A DNA stretch of 64,000 nt from Hymenobacter cyanobacteriorum. Its GTDB lineage: Bacteria; Bacteroidota; Bacteroidia; Cytophagales; Hymenobacteraceae. A program made the position numbers and the translations under genes. The stretch is taken from NCBI RefSeq assembly GCF_022631375.1, contig NZ_JALBGC010000003.1, positions 744,001 through 808,000 on the forward strand, given 5' to 3'. Below are positions 49,686-57,117 of the stretch, piece after piece. Under the pieces are notes generated by a model, which saw nothing but the letters and a program-made list of their open reading frames with translations, searched no databases and was not told the origin of the DNA. Within the stretch, counting starts at the first letter, position 1. Every line of letters starts with the position of its first letter.

Positions 49686-51485
49686 TTACAGCCCGAACCG
49701 CACCCCCAGCATCAGCCCCGTGGACGTGGCCTGCTGGCGCAGCCCCGTTTCGGGCTTATACAGCGACAGGGCCTGCCAGCGCAGGCTCGGGGCCACGCTC
49801 ACGCTCAGGCGGGGCGTGAGGGCGTAGTTGATGGCCAGCGAGCCCGCCAAAGCCACGTTGAGCGCCCGGAAGGGACTGGAGGCCACGGTTATTCGCTCGG
49901 TGCGGAAATGCTCGCCGTCGTCGGTGGCCACCTGGGTGCCGCCCAGGAAAAACTGCAGCTGCGCGCCCACGGCCACGTCGGTCCACAGGCGGCTGGTGCC
50001 GGGCGCGGCCAGGCGGTAGCGCAGCAGCACCGGCACCGTGAAGAAGCGGTAATTGGGCTGAAAAACCTTCGTGGTGAGAATTTCTTTTCTGCTGATGTTG
50101 GGCGTGATGGTGGTGCGCGAGGTCCGCACCGTGTCGTGCTGCAGAGTGGTTGTGAACACGGTGTCGCGGCGCGGCACGTACACCGTATCGTAGCGAATTA
50201 CCTGGCCGTTGGGGTTGAATACCGGCGAAAGCTGCGGTATCTGCACAATGCGGATAGAGTACGTTTGGTGCGTCGAACTAAACACGCCAATGGTGGTCGT
50301 CGTCACCGAATCGTAGCGCACGTGCAACTGAGTGGTTTTGTTGGTGATGCGCAGGTCGGCCCCCAGGGCGGTGTAGCCCACGCCGCCGCCCACGCTCAGG
50401 CGCGGCGTGAGCTTGTACTCGGCCAGCAGCCCGGCGCTGAAGCCGGCCCGGCCGGTTTCGTGGTTGCGGCGCAGGGCCGTGAGGCTGTCGCCCTCGCGGC
50501 CTTGCAGGGCCAGCGTGTTCTGCTCGGGCGTGGCCGTGAGGAGCAGGCTCCAGCGGTTGGCTTTCGGCAATTCAGGTTTGATTTTCGGCGCTTGAGTTGT
50601 GTCGGCCGCGGCCAGCCGGGGCGTGGCGGGCAGGTCGCCGAGGGCCAGCAGCAGGCTGTCGGCGCGGCGCTGCAGGCGAAACAGCTCGGCCCGCTCGGCG
50701 CGCAGCGTGCTGAGCAGGGCGGCACGAGCATCGGCCGGCAGCGGGCCCGGCGCGAGGGGGCCCACGCTTGGCAGCTGCACCAGCGTCTGGCGCTCCAGGG
50801 CCGCGAGGGTGCGCAGGGTGGCGGGCAGGGCTTCGGCGGAGGCCGGCGCGCCCGCTTCATTTAGGGCAACGCCCGGCACCAGCTGGGCAACTGTTGTTGC
50901 AGCCAAAGAGTTGGCAGCCGCGCTATCGCCTAGTGATTTCGGGCCTTGAACGGTGTGAGCCGATTCGGCCATCGCGGAACGCCGCAACGGGCTCCGCCAG
51001 GCAGAAATGGCCACTCCGGAGTTCCGGAGCAGGCTCCGCCGTGCGGAAATGGCTGTTGCGGAGCTCCGCAATGAGCTTCGCGGCTCGGCAGTGGCCGCTT
51101 CGGAGCTCCGCAACGGGCTCCGCCGTGCGGAAATAACTGTTGCGGAACTCCGCAACAGGCTTCGCGGCTCGGAAATGGGTGTTGCGGAGCTCTGGTACCC
51201 CGACTGGCGATTATCCGAAGTGATAACGCGCGTTTGTGCTGCCCCCGCCAAAGCCCCCGGCCGGGGTCCGTGCGGCAGCAGCCAGCCGCCCAGCCCCGCC
51301 ACAAAAGCCGTGAGCACCAGCAGCAGCGGCACCAGCCACGGCCGGCGGCGCGGGCGCAGCCGGGGCGGTGGTCCCAGGCGTGCCTCAATGCCGGCCCACA
51401 CCGGCGCGCCCGGCACGAGGTCAAAATCATCGAATTTGCTGCGCAGCGATTGGTCGAGGCGGTTGTCGTCGGGTTCGGATATCAT
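49686..51485 (-). CDS. Inner-membrane-anchored protein with C-terminal OMP-type beta-barrel, partner of an ECF sigma factor
   Basis: 599 residues. The N-terminus (DDNRLDQSLRSKFDDFDLVPGAPVWAGIEARLG) is the short cytoplasmic segment found in Bacteroidota proteins that follow ECF sigma genes. A membrane span (WLVPLLLVLTAFVAGLGGWLLP, about 50-71) is followed by a 14-residue repeat region (about 97-170), an Ala/Leu-rich helix, and a C-terminal barrel (FSAGLLAEYKLTPRLSVGGGVGYTALG ... YRFFTVPVLLRYRL ... LMLGVRFGL). It may work as an anti-sigma. Start ATG 51485 overlaps the sigma stop in ATGA; the longer open frame to 52151 is rejected. Confidence 0.82.
   Translation of the reverse strand: MISEPDDNRLDQSLRSKFDDFDLVPGAPVWAGIEARLGPPPRLRPRRRPWLVPLLLVLTAFVAGLGGWLLPHGPRPGALAGAAQTRVITSDNRQSGYQSSATPISEPRSLLRSSATVISARRSPLRSSEAATAEPRSSLRSSATAISARRSLLRNSGVAISAWRSPLRRSAMAESAHTVQGPKSLGDSAAANSLAATTVAQLVPGVALNEAGAPASAEALPATLRTLAALERQTLVQLPSVGPLAPGPLPADARAALLSTLRAERAELFRLQRRADSLLLALGDLPATPRLAAADTTQAPKIKPELPKANRWSLLLTATPEQNTLALQGREGDSLTALRRNHETGRAGFSAGLLAEYKLTPRLSVGGGVGYTALGADLRITNKTTQLHVRYDSVTTTTIGVFSSTHQTYSIRIVQIPQLSPVFNPNGQVIRYDTVYVPRRDTVFTTTLQHDTVRTSRTTITPNISRKEILTTKVFQPNYRFFTVPVLLRYRLAAPGTSRLWTDVAVGAQLQFFLGGTQVATDDGEHFRTERITVASSPFRALNVALAGSLAINYALTPRLSVSVAPSLRWQALSLYKPETGLRQQATSTGLMLGVRFGL
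50975..51195. repeat. 42-bp tandem repeat (5.3 units) inside a coding region
   Basis: Five units at 50975, 51017, 51059, 51101 and 51143, then a partial one. Consensus begins CGGAGCTCCGCAACGGGCTC. Each unit adds 14 residues of the type SATAISARRSLLRS. Unit junctions carry the perfect palindrome TTGCGGAGCTCCGCAA (51057-51072). Confidence 0.93.
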
Positions 51486-52036
51486 AATCGTAAATAGCTG
51501 GCCTGCTGCTGGTGCAGCCGGATGAGTTGTTTGCGGGCCTTGCTGAGCTGGGCCTTCGAAGAGCTTTCCTGAATGCCGAGCAGCTCGGCGATTTCGCCGT
51601 GGGTGTAGCCGTCCACGGCGTAGAGGTTGAGGACGAGGCGGCAGCCATCGGGCAGCTGCTCCATCAGGGCCAGCACCTCGGCCACGGCCAGCCGGTCGAA
51701 GGCATCGGCATCGGGAGCGAAAGGCTCGGGCACGTCTTCCAGCAACAGTTGCTGGCGGCGGTGCTGCCCGCTCTGCCAGTGGTTGAGGGCCGTCGTAACC
51801 ACAATGCGCCGCAGCCAGCCCTCGAAAGCGCCCTCGGCCCGAAACTCGCCCAGCCGGGCAAACATCTTTACGAAGGCATCCTGCAGAATGTCTTCGGCCT
51901 CGGCCACCGAGCGCGCGTAGCGGCGGGCCACGCCCAGCATGCGGCCGGCGTAGCGGGCATACAGGGCTCGCTGCGCCGCCGGCTCGCGGCGACGGCAGGC
52001 GGCAAGCAGCACGTCCAGCTCGGTAGAAAGCGACAT
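51482..52036 (-). CDS. ECF-type RNA polymerase sigma factor
   Basis: 184 residues, the usual size. Region 2: LYARYAGRMLGVARRYARSVAEAEDILQDAFVKMFARLGEFR and FEGWLRRIVVTTALNHWQSG. Region 4: MEQLPDGCRLVLNLYAVDGYTHGEIAELLGIQESSSKAQLSKARKQLI. The stop overlaps the start of the inner-membrane/barrel gene (ATGA), so the pair is translationally coupled and likely forms one envelope-responsive regulatory unit. Confidence 0.94.
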   Translation of the reverse strand: MSLSTELDVLLAACRRREPAAQRALYARYAGRMLGVARRYARSVAEAEDILQDAFVKMFARLGEFRAEGAFEGWLRRIVVTTALNHWQSGQHRRQQLLLEDVPEPFAPDADAFDRLAVAEVLALMEQLPDGCRLVLNLYAVDGYTHGEIAELLGIQESSSKAQLSKARKQLIRLHQQQASYLRL

Positions 52037-52135
52037 TTACTCGGGAAAGCAGCGGCCGCCCGGCCGGGTGCCACCCGGCAGACAAGTTACCATCCGAAAA
52101 GGCTGCTGCGTGGGGCGAAAGTTTTTTGCTAACTG

Positions 52136-52256
52136 CCCGCCCGACTGTCATCCTGAGCTTGCGAAGGACCTTATCACGTCTGCGCCGCTTGATAGCATTG
52201 CAAACCGTTCTTCGGTGATAAGGTCCTTCGCAAGCTCAGGATGACAGTCGGGCGGG
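52136..52256. repeat. Family A inverted repeat (GTCATCCT subfamily), perfect 42-nt arms
   Basis: Arms 52136-52177 and 52215-52256 are exact reverse complements over 42 nt, loop 37 nt. The arm runs through CTGTCATCCTGAGCTTGCG to GGACCTTATCAC, and TCCT/AGGA can pair within the arm. It lies between treA and the ECF sigma gene. Confidence 0.95.
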
Positions 52257-52282
52257 CTATTACCTAATTACAGGTAAGCGCG

Positions 52283-53929
52283 CTACTTGTCCTCCCGGTT
52301 CAGCAGGCGCAGCAGCACGCCGTTGGTCCACCCGAAGCCGTCCTGCAGCGGGTACTCGCCGCCGCCGGCGGGGCGGTTCACGTTCAGCACATCGTACTTC
52401 TCCAGCAGCTTGCCAGATTGGGCGAACACGCGGCTGTTCAGGCGCGTCCAGCGGCGAGCTACGGTGTCGGCCAGCGGCTTTTGCTGATATTGCATCAGGC
52501 CCTCAATGACCAGATACTGCAGCGGTGCCCAGCCATTGGGGGCGTCCCACTGCTGGCCGGTGCGGCTGAGCGTGGTCACCAAGCCGCCGGGTTTTAGGAA
52601 GTTGATTTTCAGCTCCGCACCCACCCGGGCCGCCTGCGCCGGCGTGGCCAGCCCAAACGCCAGCGGAAACACGCCCGCCAGGCTGCGCACCGCCGAGCGG
52701 CGGCGCGTGCGCCAGTTGTAATCCTGAAACCAGCCGGCTTTGGCGTCCCAGCTCAGGGCCAGCAGGGCGGCTTTGCGCTGGGCGGCTTTGGCAGTGTAGC
52801 TGCGGGCCTGCGCCGCCTGGCCGGCCACGCGGGCGGCTTCGGCCAGGGTCATTTCGAGGTTATAGAGCAGGCAATTGAGGTCGACGGGAACCAAATCGGT
52901 GGTCTGAATGCTGCCTAGCCCACCCGTGGGCCCAAACCAGCGGCTGCTGAAATCCCAGCCCGAAGCGGCCGCCGCCCGCACGTTGCGGTAGAATTGCGCG
53001 GCCGGCTGCCGGCTCTTTTTGGCGGCGGCCACGTCTTCGGCAAACGACTCTTCGCGGGGCTGGCTGCTCTCGTCCCAGTAGCGGTTCAGCACCGCGCCGG
53101 TGGGCAGGCGCACGGCGCGGTGGGCGGCGGTGCCGGGCTTTATGGTGGCGCTGCCCAGCATCCAGTAGCGGTATTCGGCTTCGAGGGCGGGGCGGTAGCG
53201 CAGCAGCTCGGCGTTGCCGCGGTCGCGGGCCAGCAGTTGCACCATGCTGGCGAAAAACGGTGGCTGCGAGCGGGTGAGGTAGTACGTGCGGTTGCCGTTG
53301 GGCACGAAGCCGAACCGGCCAATCAGGTAAGCAAAGTTGTCGGTGATGTCGCGCAGCAACTGCGTTTTGTTGGCTTCGGCCAGCCCCAGCATCGTGAAGT
53401 ACGAATCCCAGTAATACACCTCCCGAAACCGCCCGCCCGGCACCAGGTACGGGTGCGGCAGCGGCACCAGCGACCGAAACGGCGCCAGTTTATCGGCTGA
53501 GTCGGTGGCCGGCGCGGCGGGCCGGGCCAGCACCGTCCACAGCGTATCAAGGTGGTGGCGCAGCCCCGCCGCCTGGTTGGTCTGGAAGGTGGTGGCGGTA
53601 TTCGTAGGCACGTCGAAATGGCTTTCCACGAAGGCCTTTAGCCGGAAGCCGGGCCGCGCCTTCTCGCGCCGCCAAGCGGCCAGAATAGCGGCCGGCGCCT
53701 GCCGGGGCGCGGCATCCACAAACGTCTTGTTGTCGGAAAAAACCCGGCCCAGCTGCACCGCCTCGAACAAGCCCGGGAACAGCTGTCGGGGCGAGCGGGG
53801 CAAGAGAGTGGCCGCCGCCTTTGGAGACGCCGCCGCTTTTGAGGCGGCCGGGGCGGCGTTTTCGGTTTGCGCCGCGGCGGGGCTGACGGTCAATGAAATC
53901 AATGTGCAATAGAGTAGCAGCTTCAGCAT
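52283..53929 (-). CDS. treA: Periplasmic trehalase (GH37)
   Basis: Splits trehalose into two glucose molecules. 548 residues with signal peptide (LLLYCTLISLTVSPAAAQ). Both GH37 signatures are present: PGGRFREVYYWDSYFTMLGL near residue 165 and QWDAPNGWAP near residue 460. Other family blocks: ESHFDVPTNTA, FGFVPNGNRTYYLTRSQPPFF, GWDFSSRWFG and the C-terminal EKYDVLN and GGGEYPLQDGFGWTNGV. Export points to use of external trehalose. ATG 53929 gives the signal peptide; no transporter lies beside it. Confidence 0.96.
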   Translation of the reverse strand: MLKLLLYCTLISLTVSPAAAQTENAAPAASKAAASPKAAATLLPRSPRQLFPGLFEAVQLGRVFSDNKTFVDAAPRQAPAAILAAWRREKARPGFRLKAFVESHFDVPTNTATTFQTNQAAGLRHHLDTLWTVLARPAAPATDSADKLAPFRSLVPLPHPYLVPGGRFREVYYWDSYFTMLGLAEANKTQLLRDITDNFAYLIGRFGFVPNGNRTYYLTRSQPPFFASMVQLLARDRGNAELLRYRPALEAEYRYWMLGSATIKPGTAAHRAVRLPTGAVLNRYWDESSQPREESFAEDVAAAKKSRQPAAQFYRNVRAAAASGWDFSSRWFGPTGGLGSIQTTDLVPVDLNCLLYNLEMTLAEAARVAGQAAQARSYTAKAAQRKAALLALSWDAKAGWFQDYNWRTRRRSAVRSLAGVFPLAFGLATPAQAARVGAELKINFLKPGGLVTTLSRTGQQWDAPNGWAPLQYLVIEGLMQYQQKPLADTVARRWTRLNSRVFAQSGKLLEKYDVLNVNRPAGGGEYPLQDGFGWTNGVLLRLLNREDK

Positions 53930-54056
53930 GAGCACAGCAGTGGAGTGAAAAGGCACGTAGCGGCCCGTCTGCCCGCGGTTGCCGGCCGGCACTGCTTACG
54001 TGTGCCCGGCACTTTTCGCTTCGCTCATCCGCAGAAGCAAACCATTTTGCCATGAA

Positions 54057-54094
54057 TAACTAAATAAATAGTTTGTAAACTAAAATATTAGTTA
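54057..54094. promoter_or_regulatory. Nested dyad, candidate BlaI operator
   Basis: A 38-bp symmetric site. Outer arms TAACTAA (54057) and TTAGTTA (54088); inner arms TAGTTT (54069) and AAACTA (54077) around GT. It overlaps the -33 box of the blaI promoter, the right place for autorepression by a BlaI-type dimer. Confidence 0.7.
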
Positions 54095-54102
54095 TACGTT
54101 TG
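54072..54102 (+). promoter_or_regulatory. Promoter of the blaI-blaR1 operon
   Basis: TTTG (54072-54075), 19-nt spacer, TACGTTTG (54095-54102). This is a near-ideal Bacteroidota -33/-7 pair; transcription should start near 54108, 20 nt before the ATG. Confidence 0.8.
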
Positions 54103-54127
54103 CGTTACCCTGAAACACCCGCAACCT

Positions 54128-54535
54128 ATGGACCCCTCCGCTTTCCCCGAACTCACCCGCGCCGAAGAACAGGTGATGCAGGTGCTCTGGCGCCTCGGCC
54201 CGGCCTTCGTGAAGGACGTGCTGGCCGAGCTGCCTGCCCCGCAACCGGCCTACAACACGGTTTCCACCATCATCCGCATCCTCGAAACCAAGGGCTTCGT
54301 GGGCCACGATGCCTTCGGACGCACCCACCGCTACTACGTGCTGGTGGCCCAGGACGACTACCGCCGCTTCTCGCTGCGCAAGCTGCTGGGAGGGCACTTC
54401 GGCAACTCGTTTGGCCGCCTCGTTTCGTTTTTTGCCAAGGAAGAAAACCTCGACGCCGCCCAGCTCGACGAGCTGCTGCGCCACGCTGCCCACCCCCAAA
54501 CCCCCAACCCCGATGAACCAGCTCAGCCTGCTTAA
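54128..54535 (+). CDS. blaI: BlaI/MecI/CopY family transcriptional repressor
   Basis: 135 residues. Winged-helix N-terminal domain LTRAEEQVMQVLWRLGPAFVKDVLAEL...YNTVSTIIRILETKGFVGHDAFGRTHRYYVLV, then a dimerisation helix region. Represses its own operon until the membrane sensor partner triggers its cleavage or release. The dyad and promoter upstream fit autoregulation. Its last 23 nt overlap the metallopeptidase gene. No beta-lactamase gene is in the window, so the signal may be cell-wall or envelope stress in general. Confidence 0.93.
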   Translation: MDPSAFPELTRAEEQVMQVLWRLGPAFVKDVLAELPAPQPAYNTVSTIIRILETKGFVGHDAFGRTHRYYVLVAQDDYRRFSLRKLLGGHFGNSFGRLVSFFAKEENLDAAQLDELLRHAAHPQTPNPDEPAQPA

Positions 54536-55886
54536 CTGGATGCTGCTCAGCACCGCCCTGCTGGGCTTGTGGTGGGCCTGCTACCGCCTGGCCCTGCGCG
54601 CCGAGCGCAGCTTTGGCTACAACCGCGCCTTTCTGGTGCTGGGGCCGCTGCTGGCCGCCGGCCTGCCGCTGCTGCCGCTGGCCTGGCCCGCCGGCTGGTG
54701 GGGACCCGGCCCAGCGGGCCTGCCGGGCATGGTGGCCGTGCTGCTGCCGACGGCGCAGGTTGCGGCGCCTGGCGCTGCTGCCGGCACTGCCAGTTTCAAT
54801 TGGTTTTTCTGGCTAGTGGTCGTTTATTTGGCTGGCGCGGCCCTGATGCTGCTACGGCTGGGCATCGGGCTGGGCCGCCTATGGTGGCAAACGCGGGACC
54901 TGAAACGCACGGCGGCCGCGGACTACACCTTGGTCGAAACCCATGGCCGAGTGCCTACCAGTTCCTTCGGCCGGGTCATTTTCTGGGATGAAACGCTGGC
55001 GTTGAGCCCGGCCGAAGCCCGCCAGGTGCTGGCCCACGAGCTGGCCCACGTGCGCCAGCACCACACCACCGACCGCCTGCTGCTGGAGCTGCTGCGCGCC
55101 GCGCTCTGGTGCAACCCCTTCGTGCACTTGTGCGCGCGGGCGCTGGCCCTCACCCACGAGTACCTGGCCGATGAAGCGGCTCTGCATCTGCACGAGTTAT
55201 CCCCGCCAACTCCTTCTTTTTCCACTTCCTACTCTCAGCTGCTGGCCCGGCAAGTGGCCCGCCGCCTCGGTTTCTCGGTTCCGCTTGCGCACTCCTTCTC
55301 CCACTCCCAAACCCTCAGTCGTATTGCCATGATTCAGAAAACCAATCCCATTCGCCGCTGGAAGCAGTGGCTCGCGCTGCCCCTGCTGGGCGTGCTGCTC
55401 GTGGCCGTCGCCTGCGAGAAAGCCGCCCCGCCGGCCGAGCCCGCCGTATCGTCCGCATCTCAGAACTCGGTGCCCCCGCCTCCACCCCCGCCGCCCACCG
55501 TGGTGCTGCACGATGGACGCCAGGCCCCGCCGCCCCCGCCCGCCGTCTACACCTACGTTGAGGAGATGCCCCACCTGGAGGGCACCCGCAGCGGCGACAG
55601 CCGCGCCATTGTAGAAGCCATTCAGACCCGGCTGGCGTACCCTAACGTAACTGCCGCCGACCAGCGCACGGGGAGAATATTTGCCTCCTTCATCGTAACC
55701 GAACACGGCGACGTTACCGCCCCCAACATTGTAAAAGGATTGGGCGCGGCTTACGACGAGGCCGTGCTGGCCGCTATTCAGAAATTGCCGAAAATGGTGC
55801 CGGGCAAGCAGGATGGCAAAGCTGTTGCGGTTTCCTTCACCGTGCCAGTACAGTTTGCCACGGCTACAACTCCCGGCGGCGAATAG
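54513..55886 (+). CDS. BlaR1-type M56 metallopeptidase fused to a TonB C-terminal domain
   Basis: 457 residues. Membrane spans at about 3-22, 37-55 and 95-117, then the zinc peptidase motif HELAHVRQHH (HExxH) near residue 175 with EYLADEAAL as the third ligand region. A fourth span (WLALPLLGVLLVAVACEK) leads to a Pro-rich periplasmic linker and a TonB-like C-terminal domain (AIQTRLAYPNVTAADQRTGRIFASFIVTEHGDV...). It replaces the penicillin-binding sensor domain of classic BlaR1 with TonB. ATG 54513 overlaps blaI; the longer frame back to 54309 lies in blaI and is rejected. Confidence 0.93.
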   Translation: MNQLSLLNWMLLSTALLGLWWACYRLALRAERSFGYNRAFLVLGPLLAAGLPLLPLAWPAGWWGPGPAGLPGMVAVLLPTAQVAAPGAAAGTASFNWFFWLVVVYLAGAALMLLRLGIGLGRLWWQTRDLKRTAAADYTLVETHGRVPTSSFGRVIFWDETLALSPAEARQVLAHELAHVRQHHTTDRLLLELLRAALWCNPFVHLCARALALTHEYLADEAALHLHELSPPTPSFSTSYSQLLARQVARRLGFSVPLAHSFSHSQTLSRIAMIQKTNPIRRWKQWLALPLLGVLLVAVACEKAAPPAEPAVSSASQNSVPPPPPPPPTVVLHDGRQAPPPPPAVYTYVEEMPHLEGTRSGDSRAIVEAIQTRLAYPNVTAADQRTGRIFASFIVTEHGDVTAPNIVKGLGAAYDEAVLAAIQKLPKMVPGKQDGKAVAVSFTVPVQFATATTPGGE

Positions 55887-56087
55887 GCTTTAGTATAGCA
55901 GTCGATACCACCAACAAAAAACGAGAAACCGCTCGAAAAGCTCCGGCTCGCGCCGGGGCCTTTCTGCGTTGCGGGCGTTGCCACCGGCCACCGGGCCTAA
56001 CTTTCGGCAGCAAAAGCGCCCGAAGCGGCTTTTGCAGTTGTCAGCTAGTGGCTCACTTGCCGCCGCACTTTACCCGCCTGCCGCCTC

Positions 56088-56906
56088 ATGTCCCGCCTAT
56101 CCGTTGCTCTGCGCGCCCTACGCAGCCTGGCCCGCACGCCTTCCCTCCTCAACCACGTCATCGCCGGCGATGTGGCGGCCTGGCAGCGCCGCGCCCTAGC
56201 CCACGCCGGCCGTAGTGTTTCCGAGAAAGGACTGCCGCTGGTACCGCTGGCGCATTTCCTAAGCCCGGCCGATACCACCGTGCGCCCATTCGCCTTCCGC
56301 GAGGGCGGGTCCTTGCCCACCGATTTGCTGTTGCTGCGCTCCCTGGCCCGCCGCGCGCCTGGCTGCCGCTACCTCGAAATCGGCACCTGGCGCGGCGAAA
56401 GCGCCGCCAACGTGGCCGAAATCGCCGCTGAGGTCTTCACCCTGAACCTGTCGGATGCCGAAATCCGCGCCCTCGGCCTGCCCGAGCGCTACATCGCGCT
56501 GCACGGCTTTTTCTCGAAGCCGCTACCCAACGTGCGCCACCTGCACGGCAACTCTGCTACCTATGATTTCGCCGGTTTGGACGGGCAGTTCGATGTCATT
56601 TTCATCGACGGCGACCATCGCTACGACGCCGTGCGCACCGACACCGCCCGCGTGTTTGAGCACCTTGTGGGCCCGCGTACCGTGGTGGTTTGGCACGACG
56701 CCAGCCGCCAGCCCGGCGAGCCCCGCTGGGAAGTGCTGGCCGGCTTGCTCGACGGCATGCCCGCCACGGCTACGGGCCAGCTGGTGCAGGTCGAAAACAC
56801 GCTGTGTGCGCTGTACTCGCCCACACCATTGCCCACGCAGGCTCCCGACCCGCTGGCTGACCCGGCTTCCTGGTTTGAAGTGACGTTGACGCCCGTCAGG
56901 AATTAG
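56088..56906 (+). CDS. Class I SAM-dependent methyltransferase (Methyltransf_24-like)
   Basis: 272 residues. SAM-binding motif I in CRYLEIGTWRGESAANVAEIA, motif II LNLSDAEI, and FDVIFIDGDHRYDAVRTDTARVFEHLVGPRTVVVWHDA, the DGDH...WHD pattern of the Methyltransf_24 group. An N-terminal helical extension (about 1-85) lacks a signal peptide. The substrate is unknown; relatives act on sugars and O-antigen-like products. No obvious promoter. A long inverted repeat follows. Confidence 0.85.
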   Translation: MSRLSVALRALRSLARTPSLLNHVIAGDVAAWQRRALAHAGRSVSEKGLPLVPLAHFLSPADTTVRPFAFREGGSLPTDLLLLRSLARRAPGCRYLEIGTWRGESAANVAEIAAEVFTLNLSDAEIRALGLPERYIALHGFFSKPLPNVRHLHGNSATYDFAGLDGQFDVIFIDGDHRYDAVRTDTARVFEHLVGPRTVVVWHDASRQPGEPRWEVLAGLLDGMPATATGQLVQVENTLCALYSPTPLPTQAPDPLADPASWFEVTLTPVRN

Positions 56907-56914
56907 GCAGCGGC

Positions 56915-57008
56915 TGTCATTCCGACATTCCACGAATCAAGTGGAGAGAGGAATCTGGGTCAATCTTTCAGCCGAAAATCATCAGATTCCTCCTGCGTCG
57001 GAATGACA
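56915..57008. repeat. Family A inverted repeat (GTCATTCC subfamily)
   Basis: Outer arms TGTCATTCCGAC (56915) and GTCGGAATGACA (56997), with AGGAATCTG and CAGATTCCT further in. ATTCC/GGAAT can pair within an arm. The left arm has a roughly 15-nt net insert compared with the right. Confidence 0.85.
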
Positions 57009-57074
57009 AATGCTATTCCACAGGATTTAACTGATTTTTAATTGGTCGCCTACCGCCACCCGCGCGGAAAGGCT

Positions 57075-57082
57075 TACCTTTG
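57075..57082 (+). promoter_or_regulatory. -7 promoter box for the 57118 lipoprotein
   Basis: TACCTTTG, 35 nt before the GTG start at 57118. No clear -33 box at 17-21 nt. Confidence 0.5.
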
Positions 57083-57117
57083 AGGCTACTATTGCCCGTT
57101 TTGTTCCCCCTTCATCC

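Noticed and set aside
49686..52151. An 821-codon open frame joining the ECF sigma region and the barrel gene
   Set aside because: The part above 51485 is another frame of the sigma gene, which has intact regions 2 and 4 and a coupled ATGA stop/start.
3478..57008. CRISPR array from the repeated GTCAT-type sequences
   Set aside because: Copies are widely spaced inverted pairs with no regular spacers and no cas genes.
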